Assembly: GCA_021443405.1 (NCBI GenBank)
Contig: JABUUA010000067.1
Span: 11,870-20,743, forward strand
Source: Bacteroidaceae bacterium
Lineage (GTDB): Bacteria; Bacteroidota; Bacteroidia; Bacteroidales; Bacteroidaceae
DNA length: 8,874 nt
Direction of reading: 5' to 3'
Shown: one piece after another, positions 1 through 7,000 of the stretch
Layout of the letters: each line of letters begins with the position of its first letter
Position numbering within the stretch: position 1 is the stretch's first letter
Notes under the pieces: model-generated
Databases searched by the model: none
The model's input: the letters and a program-made list of their open reading frames with translations, nothing else
Told to the model about the DNA's origin: nothing
Position numbers and translations under genes: made by a program

Positions 1-1
1 T

Positions 2-970
2 GCCACCACACGCCTCAGCTACGAGCGCAAGGGCCACACGCTAACCGTGAATGTCGCTCCTCGCAAAGGAGCCTACAAAGACATGCTCTCCCGCCGTCAG
101 TACCATTTTGCTCTGCCCTGTCAGAAAGCACCCAGTCGAGTAACCATTGACGGCCAAGAAGTGCCCGTGACCTACGACGGCTATCAGTTGGAGGCCATCG
201 TTAGCACCGAGGTCGATTGCAACGCTGGCACACAGGTGGTCTTCGAGTTGACGGACGGTAACGACCTCGTTGACGGCCTCAAGGCCAAGTTGGAACGTAT
301 CCATCAGGCTGTGGCCGACTTCAAGCAGGCTGACTGCGGAATGGTCTATACAGAGAACTTCGGCTACCTCGAGGCAACGCCGTTGCGACTGGCTTATCAC
401 CCTGAAAAGCAGGACGAGACTCTCGCCCACTTCCGAACCCTCTACGACAATCTGCCTCTCGTCCTCATGGAGCAGATGAGCAATCCTGAGCACAGCGAGC
501 GCTTCTTGCGCACCCTCGATGAGAAACCTCACATGCAAATCATCGATTTGTCCACCAGTTTCTTCCGCACCGCCGACGGTCGGGAAGGTTTCGACGTCAC
601 GTTCTTCAACAACGAACGTCTCGAGGGCGAGCCCGCAACGACGGCTCACTGGGCGCAACTCAACCTGAACACTCGCGACATTCCCGCTGAAGGCGTCAAG
701 GCCGAGGCCTTCTCGCTGCGCGCCCTCAGCACCATCAAAGTCACCGAACCGCAGGATGTATTCCTGGTGTTGGAAGGTGACGACGGCTACCGCATGTTCG
801 TGGATGATAGGCAAGTGATGGCCGACTGGCGCGACCACACCGCCACCACCTCCAACTGTCTGCTACACCTTGAGCCTGGGCACAAGTATCAAGTGCGCGT
901 GGAATTCTACGACCACGTCAACGACGCCGTGCTGAAGCTCCAAGCCCGTATGGTAAACAAACAACAATGA
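2..970 (+). CDS. GH31-type glycosidase, C-terminal part with PA14-like domain (5' truncated)
   Basis: This is the end of a larger gene: the frame is open from the first complete codon at position 2. The GTG at 47 falls inside a conserved domain, so it is not the real start. The visible 322 residues divide into three parts. Residues 1-85 resemble DUF5110, the beta-domain that follows the barrel in many GH31 glycosidases. The signature is TTRLSY, then RKGAYKDM, then a beta-rich stretch ending in VVFELTD; the equivalent in the next gene reads RQGAFEGM. Residues about 87-190 are charged and probably helical, and I do not recognise them. Residues about 193-318 resemble a PA14 domain, with DDGYRMFVDD at 260-269 and a closing YQVRVEFYD strand; such domains often bind carbohydrate. 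The catalytic barrel and any signal peptide lie outside the window, so the activity (for example alpha-glucosidase or alpha-xylosidase) is inferred from family only. The C-terminus is PA14-like and lacks the 'DLQGR' tail seen in the two downstream proteins. The gene overlaps the next by four bases, which fits one transcript. Confidence 0.75.
   Translation, partial: ATTRLSYERKGHTLTVNVAPRKGAYKDMLSRRQYHFALPCQKAPSRVTIDGQEVPVTYDGYQLEAIVSTEVDCNAGTQVVFELTDGNDLVDGLKAKLERIHQAVADFKQADCGMVYTENFGYLEATPLRLAYHPEKQDETLAHFRTLYDNLPLVLMEQMSNPEHSERFLRTLDEKPHMQIIDLSTSFFRTADGREGFDVTFFNNERLEGEPATTAHWAQLNLNTRDIPAEGVKAEAFSLRALSTIKVTEPQDVFLVLEGDDGYRMFVDDRQVMADWRDHTATTSNCLLHLEPGHKYQVRVEFYDHVNDAVLKLQARMVNKQQ
967..970 (+). 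other. ATGA stop/start overlap between genes 1 and 2
   Basis: The TGA stop of the first gene (968-970) shares bases with the ATG of the second (967-969). This indicates co-transcription and possible translational coupling. The ATG is supported as the true start because a typical signal peptide follows it directly. No Shine-Dalgarno-like purine run precedes it; the upstream bases are A-rich, as is common in Bacteroidota. Confidence 0.85.
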
Positions 971-3900
971 AGAATCTGTTTCTCTGTTTCCTCGCGACTT
1001 TGTTCGCGCTCAGCTTGCCCGTCTCGGCCTACAACGGCTGGGATGGACAGGCTGCAGAGGAGGCGATGGTCACCTCAGGCAACGTGCGCTTCACGGTGCT
1101 CACGCCTGAGATGATACGCATACAGGTGAGCGCCACGCGCACGTTTGACGACCGCGCCACCTTTGCAGTGGTGAACCGTCGTCTGCCCGTTCCCGCGTTC
1201 ACAACAGAGACCAAGGATGGGTATCTCTTCATCCGCACCGAGGCGCTCGAACTGCGCTACCTGCTGGGTTCCACTCCCAAGGCCACAGACCAAAGCACCA
1301 AGAACCTGCAAATCAGTTTCCAACTGAACGGACAAACCGTCGTGTGGTACCCGGGTAAAGACGATTCCATGAATTTGCTGGGCACCACGCGTACCCTCGA
1401 TACGGCTTGGGGCGACGGGCAACGAGACCGGTTGGAGCACGGATTACTCTCGCGGGCCGGTTGGGCTATTGTCGATGAGTCACCGTGCACCAAGCGGGGC
1501 GACGGCAGCACCACCTTCGCCCTGGCCGACAATGCCGACGGCTTCCCATGGTGGGAAGAACCTGCCGACAAGGCGGCGACCGACTGGTATTTCATGGGCT
1601 ACGGCCACGACTATATGCGCGCCTTGGGCGACTGGACCAAGGTGGCCGGTCGCGTTCCCTTGCCTCCCAAGTATATTTTCGGCTATTGGTACAGCCGTTA
1701 CTGGGCATATTCGCAGAGCGATTTCATGCGTCTCGTCTCCGAGATAGAGGCCAATGACCTTCCGCTCGACGTGATGATTATGGACATGGACTGGCACAAA
1801 AGCGGCTGGACGGGCTGGAGCTGGAACAAAAGTCTTATTCCCAATCCCACAAATCTCATTGATTATTTCCACAACCACGGGCTGCGCACAGCGCTTAACC
1901 TGCATCCCGCCGATGGAATTGCCTCGTATGAGGATAACTACGACGCCATCAAGGCGGAACTGGGCTATGGCGCCGACTACAGAGAAAACATACCTTGGAA
2001 GCTCGACGACTACACGTTCTACCAGTCGTTCTTCAAGAATCTGATGCGGGTGCGCGAGGCCGAAGGCGTGGATTTCTGGTGGCTCGACTGGCAACAATGG
2101 CTCACCAGTCCCTATACAGAAGGACTCGGCGAGACTTTCTGGCTCAACCACGTCTATTTCACCGACATGGAGAAGTACCACACGACCGAACGTCCTGTTA
2201 TCTATCACCGTTGGGGCGGACTCGGTAGTCACCGTTACCCCATCTGTTTCTCGGGCGACACCTTTGCTGCCTGGAGCACACTGGCCTACGAAATTCCTTT
2301 CACAAGCATGGCCAGCAACGTGTGCTATACCTACTGGGGTCACGACATCGGCGGTCATCAAGGAGGTAACAACGACCCCGAACTCATGCAACGCTGGCTG
2401 CAGTTTGGTGTTTTCACTCCCATCTTCCGCACACACGCCACCAACGACAGCAAGTTGGAGCGCCGCATCTGGAAGTACAGCAACTACGCACAACTGCTCG
2501 AGACTGTGCGCTTGCGCTATCGTTTGTTCCCCTATCTCTACACCGCCGCGCGCGAAACCTACGACACCGGCGTGGGTATGTGCCGTCCCCTTTACTATCA
2601 CTACCCCGAATCCGACCTCGCCTACCACTACGAGGACGAATATATGTTTGGTCGCGATATCCTCGTTGCTCCCATCTACACTCCCTCGCAGAACGGTGTC
2701 AGCCGCCGCGAGATATGGTTGCCCGAGGGAACTTGGTACGACGTAAGTCGCAACGAACCGAAGCAAGGCGGCCGCATCTATGCCGACCAGTTCACCACCG
2801 ACGAATTTCCCTACTTCTTCCGCGCGGGCGCCATTGTTCCGCAATACCCGACTCAGCGAACCGTGCAAACGACGCCTGACACGATTGTGCTGAAAGTAGT
2901 GCCTGGAGCAGACGGAGAAGGAGTGCTCTACGAGGACAAGGGCGACAACCAAGAATACCGCAACGGACAGTACACAACCACCGGTTTCCGCCAGACGTGG
3001 GATGCAACGGGCGTGACCGTGGAGATTCTTGCCCGCCAAGGAGCCTTCGAAGGAATGCCCACCGAGCGCGTGTGGCGTGTGGAAGTGCTGGGCGCCGAGA
3101 CCGTGGTGATTCCCAAAGGCGACGCGGGTGCCGCCCACACGCTCCACATCGACGTGCCTCAGCCGGTGGAACCCGTGGCGGTCGGTCGTCCCGACAACGA
3201 GTCGTCTGACTCTGAAGATTATCAGGGAGAGCCCGTGGCAGGGCAACTCTACATCTCAGGCAGCGCCGTTCCGGGTGGCGAAGCCTTGCTTGAACCGTTC
3301 CTCGACGGCACTTTCAAATACCACGGTCGTCTGTTGCCCGGCGAACTCTACATCGCCAACAAGGCCACAGCCACCGCCACCACCAAGTATTGCAAGCCCA
3401 AGGTTGACGACGCCACCATCGTGACGGCGGGAACTACCTATACCGCTACCTACGGACAGAGCAACGCCGCCTGGCATGTGGCTTTCGAGAGCGACCACTA
3501 CCGCTTCACGGTCAACCCCGCGACGCTAAGCTTGAAAGGTGAGATTTTCACCCCGTGGTATGAGTGCTGGATTGTGGGCGGCTGCACGGCCGACGGCCAG
3601 CAAAATGGTTGGAAACTCGATTTGGGCAAGGAACTAAAACAGCGAATCGCCAATCCCGAGGAGTGGGAATGGACGGGTTATCTCGCCGCTTATCCTAACA
3701 ATGAACAGGCGCGCCGCTTCAAGATTTACGGTCAGTTCGGCTGGGCTCCCAAGACGCTCTCACCCTATTCCATGGACGCCAACATCCTCACCGCCCGCCA
3801 AGTGGTGTACAACAACCCCAACGACTTCAAGTGGCAGATGGGTGACGATGGTTATTACCGCATCCACATCAACCCCTTCCGCGAGACCATCCAAGCCGAA

Positions 3901-4083
3901 TATCTCGGCACCACGCTCCCCGACGGCTTGCCCGCCATCGGCGACAAGCAGCGACCCGACGACCCACAGCGCCCCGCTCCTCTCTACGACCTGCAAGGCC
4001 GGAAGGTCGACACCGCGGTGCGTGACGCGCGTCACCAGCGTGGCATTTACATACGGAACAGAGAAAAAATCATATTTTACTAA
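967..4083 (+). CDS. Secreted GH31 glycosidase with two SusE/SusF-like modules and a C-terminal sorting-type tail
   Basis: This is a retaining alpha-glycosidase of family GH31, predicted to act outside the cytoplasm on alpha-linked sugars. Residues 1-21 form a signal peptide ending VSA, with no lipobox cysteine at the cleavage site. Residues about 27-235 fit the GH31 N-terminal beta-sandwich and 236-560 the catalytic barrel. Within the barrel, IMDMDWH lies at 271-277. The probable nucleophile is D374 in WWLDWQQ, the probable acid/base is D431 in CFSGDT, the hallmark GHDIGGH is at 458-464, and FRTH is at 487-490. Residues about 560-635 are a small beta-domain and 636-735 are DUF5110-like (RQGAFEGM). 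An acidic, Ser-rich linker (about 739-757) leads to two SusE/SusF-like modules at about 758-861 (starting GQLYISGSAVPGG) and 865-981 (starting YECWIVGG). The end is YDLQGRKV…RGIYI, a Bacteroidota tail. At 1038 residues it is longer than a plain GH31 enzyme because of these additions. The nucleophile motif departs from the usual WxDMNE form. The family call is secure; the substrate is not known. Confidence 0.93.
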   Translation: MKNLFLCFLATLFALSLPVSAYNGWDGQAAEEAMVTSGNVRFTVLTPEMIRIQVSATRTFDDRATFAVVNRRLPVPAFTTETKDGYLFIRTEALELRYLLGSTPKATDQSTKNLQISFQLNGQTVVWYPGKDDSMNLLGTTRTLDTAWGDGQRDRLEHGLLSRAGWAIVDESPCTKRGDGSTTFALADNADGFPWWEEPADKAATDWYFMGYGHDYMRALGDWTKVAGRVPLPPKYIFGYWYSRYWAYSQSDFMRLVSEIEANDLPLDVMIMDMDWHKSGWTGWSWNKSLIPNPTNLIDYFHNHGLRTALNLHPADGIASYEDNYDAIKAELGYGADYRENIPWKLDDYTFYQSFFKNLMRVREAEGVDFWWLDWQQWLTSPYTEGLGETFWLNHVYFTDMEKYHTTERPVIYHRWGGLGSHRYPICFSGDTFAAWSTLAYEIPFTSMASNVCYTYWGHDIGGHQGGNNDPELMQRWLQFGVFTPIFRTHATNDSKLERRIWKYSNYAQLLETVRLRYRLFPYLYTAARETYDTGVGMCRPLYYHYPESDLAYHYEDEYMFGRDILVAPIYTPSQNGVSRREIWLPEGTWYDVSRNEPKQGGRIYADQFTTDEFPYFFRAGAIVPQYPTQRTVQTTPDTIVLKVVPGADGEGVLYEDKGDNQEYRNGQYTTTGFRQTWDATGVTVEILARQGAFEGMPTERVWRVEVLGAETVVIPKGDAGAAHTLHIDVPQPVEPVAVGRPDNESSDSEDYQGEPVAGQLYISGSAVPGGEALLEPFLDGTFKYHGRLLPGELYIANKATATATTKYCKPKVDDATIVTAGTTYTATYGQSNAAWHVAFESDHYRFTVNPATLSLKGEIFTPWYECWIVGGCTADGQQNGWKLDLGKELKQRIANPEEWEWTGYLAAYPNNEQARRFKIYGQFGWAPKTLSPYSMDANILTARQVVYNNPNDFKWQMGDDGYYRIHINPFRETIQAEYLGTTLPDGLPAIGDKQRPDDPQRPAPLYDLQGRKVDTAVRDARHQRGIYIRNREKIIFY
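3238..3909 (+). other. Tandem SusE/SusF-like modules in the GH31 protein
   Basis: Residues about 758-861 and 865-981 of the GH31 protein each follow the pattern of SusE/SusF starch-binding modules. They open with a strand reading xLYIxG or WIVGG, then a 'P-GG' or 'GW' turn, a strand of the FKYHGRL type, and a closing strand pair (YRFTVNP…LSLKGE in the first, YYRIHINP…IQAEYLG in the second). In SusE and SusF of the Bacteroides starch system such modules bind alpha-glucan at the cell surface. Binding here is inferred from pattern only; I did not identify the aromatic binding residues. Confidence 0.6.
3982..4080 (+). other. C-terminal 'YDLQGR…GIYI' tail of the GH31 protein
   Basis: The last 33 residues (from L1006) carry YDLQGRKV followed after a short variable stretch by RGIYIRN and a basic/hydrophobic end, IIFY. 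This resembles the final part of type A C-terminal domains used by the type IX secretion system, and short tails common on secreted Prevotella and Bacteroides proteins. The usual upstream 'YPNP' element is not visible, so use of type IX secretion is only a possibility. The end IIFY differs from the more usual basic KVVVK-like ending. Confidence 0.55.
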
Positions 4084-4099
4084 CAAAATCTTTTACTGT
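4084..4099 (+). other. Short intergenic spacer before the third gene
   Basis: Only 16 AT-rich bases separate the GH31 stop from the next ATG, so the two genes are very likely co-transcribed. There is no Shine-Dalgarno motif; an A/T-rich leader is normal for translation initiation in Bacteroidota. I see no convincing TAnnTTTG promoter element or terminator here. Confidence 0.7.
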
Positions 4100-7000
4100 A
4101 TGAAAAAGAAAATCTTTTCTTTCCTTCTCGCTTCACTGGCCACATTGGCAGTGAGCGCACAGTGGACCCGCCCCACCGCTCCGGTGCTGTCGCCTGCCTC
4201 TGACATGGTGCCAGCCGAAGAGAAAGGTGTCGGCGACACCTATTACCTCTGGAACGAGGAGGGCAAAGCCTTCTTAGGCGAGACTCCCATCGGAGGTAAC
4301 GACCACTGGAAAGTGCGTACGGCCGCCCGTACGGACAAGGGTCTGGAGATTTATTTCCAGAAGTACAAGCTGAACGGCGTCTGGCAGGAGGGTAACTACT
4401 ACCTGCGCACTTACACCGTGGCCAATCAGTCGGGCCGTTGGGACCTCATGTGGATTCCTCTCAGCAACAACGACATCTGCTACAGCGACTACGAGGAGCC
4501 GGGACAGAACCGCGGTTATGGTGACGGCGCTCCCCTTTGGAACGTGGAACTGAACGGCGCTGCCTTGCGTGTGAAGACGGGAACGCTGCAGCCCGTCTGG
4601 AATTTCCAAGAGCAGAACCGCGACTTTTATCTGGGTGTTCCCCGCAACCGCGAGGACATTGAGCAGGATATCTTCTATCCCAACTGCACCGCTGAGGACA
4701 ATGTCGATTGGCGTCTGGTGAAGAAGACCGACTATCTGGCCTACATCATCAAGGTGGAAGCCTACGCGGCTGCCGTGGAACTCAACGACGCCATCGCTGC
4801 CAGCGAGGCGGCTTATCCCGGCATCGACCTCACGAGCGTGAAGGCTGTGTACAACAACACGAACAGCACCGCCGAGGAACTGAAGGCCGCACAGGAACAG
4901 ATTGCTGATTTGGAGCGCCAATACATCGAGACGCACATCAGCGGAAGCGTGGACAATCCCTACGACGCCACGGGTCTGATTGTCAATCCCACCTTCGAAG
5001 GCGCTGCCAGTGCTGCTGCCGAAGGCTGGACGGGCGGCAACGTGGCTTGGGACAGCAACATCTTCGAGATGTGGAGTCAGGAAGCCGTTTCTTACGACCT
5101 GTATCAGGACATTGCCAACCTTCCCAACGGTGTTTACGAGGTGAAGGTGAACGCTTTGCACCGTATCGCCGGTTATGGCGACGCTCATTATCAGGGAGCC
5201 GTCCTCGCCGACGACGCTCAGGTACTGCGCACCTCGCAGGTTTATGCCAACAATTACTGGAAACTCAACAACGACCTCATGGACGGCGCCCGCAGCGAGA
5301 AGCTGGATTCTGACCACGACGCTCAGCGCGACGGCAAGTTCTTCCCCGACGGAGTTCACTACGCCGACGCCGCTTTCAAGGCTGGCGACTATGAGTTGTC
5401 GCTCTTCTGCGCTGTCACCGACGGCACACTGCGCATCGGCATTCGTTGCAACGACCGCAAGGCTTACTCTTGGACCGCTGCCGACAACTGGCGCCTCACC
5501 TACTACGGCGCTGCTGCCGACGCTACGGACATGCTGAAGGCCAACCTGAAGCAGAACCTCAAGGACTACACCGACGCGCTGGTGCAGACGTCGCTCATGG
5601 AGACTTTTGAGCAGGCAACCGCCGACCTCAACGCCGCCACCGACTACGCCGCCGTGGAGGCCGCCTACACCACCGCCATGGGACTCTACTACGACATGGA
5701 GAAGAGCCGCGTGGCCTACAACCACTATGTGAACTACGTGGAGAGCGTGATTCCGCAGACCGAGGGACTCAACTGCGACGACGCTGACGAACTCGCCGAC
5801 TACCTCTTCGGCAGCAACAGCGACCAGTTCGGAGGCATCATCGAGGAGCGCACGCTGACTCCCGAGGAACTCGCCGCTCAGGAGAAGTGGGTGAGTGAGA
5901 AACTCGCCGCCGCCATCAAGAACACCGTGGAGGAAGGTCGCGACTACACCGAGCTCATCCCCAACGCCAACATGAACTACGGTTCGTTCCAGGACGCTGG
6001 TTGGAGCGTGACATGGCAGGGAAGCGCGATTGCCTGCAACTGCGACAGCAAGCTTTACACCGTGGGTGAGTTCTGGGAGTATCAGAACTTCGACGTCAAC
6101 GTCACGCTCACCGAGATGCCGCAGGGAATCTACGAGCTCGCCATCCCTGCTCTCTACCGCTCGGGCGACAAGCTCTACGACCATCCCGCCACCTCGGAAA
6201 TCTACGTCAACGACCTGTCGCGCGACGTGATGAAGGCTGTGGACGACGCCATCGAAGTCGAGAGCAACGACAGCCCCACCAACCTCAACATCTACCACGA
6301 CCAGTGGACCACCCTCGAGGGCTTCCAGTCGTATTACCGCTACAACCCCGAAGAGACGCTGCCCAGCGACAGCTGGCCTTACGACCAGATTCACGAGCGT
6401 GACGGCCGAATCATCGCCTTCCCCAACTCTACCGCAGGCGCCAGCGTGGCCTTCGCCGCCGGTCGCTACGTCAACAAGGTCTATGGCATTGTGGGCGAGG
6501 ACGGCAAACTCACCATCGGTTTCCGCAGCAAGAACATGGAGGGCAACTACGGTTCTTCATGGACCGTCGTGGGCCACATCACCATGAAGTACATGGGCGA
6601 CAACCAAGAGGCCATCGACGGCATTAAGGAAGAGGCCGAGGCTCAGGCTCAGAACTACCTCTACAGCGATGAAATCTTCTATGCGGGCTACAAAGACGAA
6701 CTCCAGGAGGCGCTCGACCAACTGGTGCTGGCCAACGACAAAGCCACGCTGTTGCAGGAGATTGCCAACATGAAGGCGGTTTACAACAAGATTAACACCA
6801 ACATCAAGCTCTATGCCGAGCTAAAGAACCTCATCGGCGCCGACAACACCGGCATGTATGCCGTGGCCGTGCAGCTCCTCGAGGCCGGCGTCATCACCAA
6901 CGAAGAAGCCAACGCCATGATGAGCGAGGCCGAAGAGTACATCGCCGGCTGCTACGACGGTTCTTATACCAACGAGCAGGCTCAGGAGATTATCGACAAA

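Noticed and set aside
47..49. GTG as the start codon of the first gene
   Set aside because: The frame is open to the left edge, and the residues encoded from position 2 (TTRLSY…) already match the DUF5110-like domain, so the gene begins outside the window.
1480..3246. A 588-codon open frame on the minus strand opposite the GH31 gene
   Set aside because: It lies across the GH31 catalytic region, has no domain or plausible start context, and is explained by the same codon bias.
3701..4099. Upstream extension of the third gene within the GH31 coding sequence
   Set aside because: The frame is open for 133 codons before 4100, but the extension is an Arg/Ser/Pro/Thr-rich shadow of the GH31 3' end, and a proper signal peptide begins at the ATG at 4100.
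4040..4099. Possible promoter for the third gene in the AT-rich stretch around the GH31 stop
   Set aside because: No TAnnTTTG-like element with a correctly spaced TTTG was found, and the short gap favours read-through from upstream.
4274..6394. A 706-codon open frame on the minus strand opposite the large gene
   Set aside because: It mirrors the strong C-ending codon preference of the + strand gene, which removes stops from one antisense frame. Its translation is Val/Gly/Leu-rich, has no recognisable domain, and lies opposite a gene with clear domains and a signal peptide.
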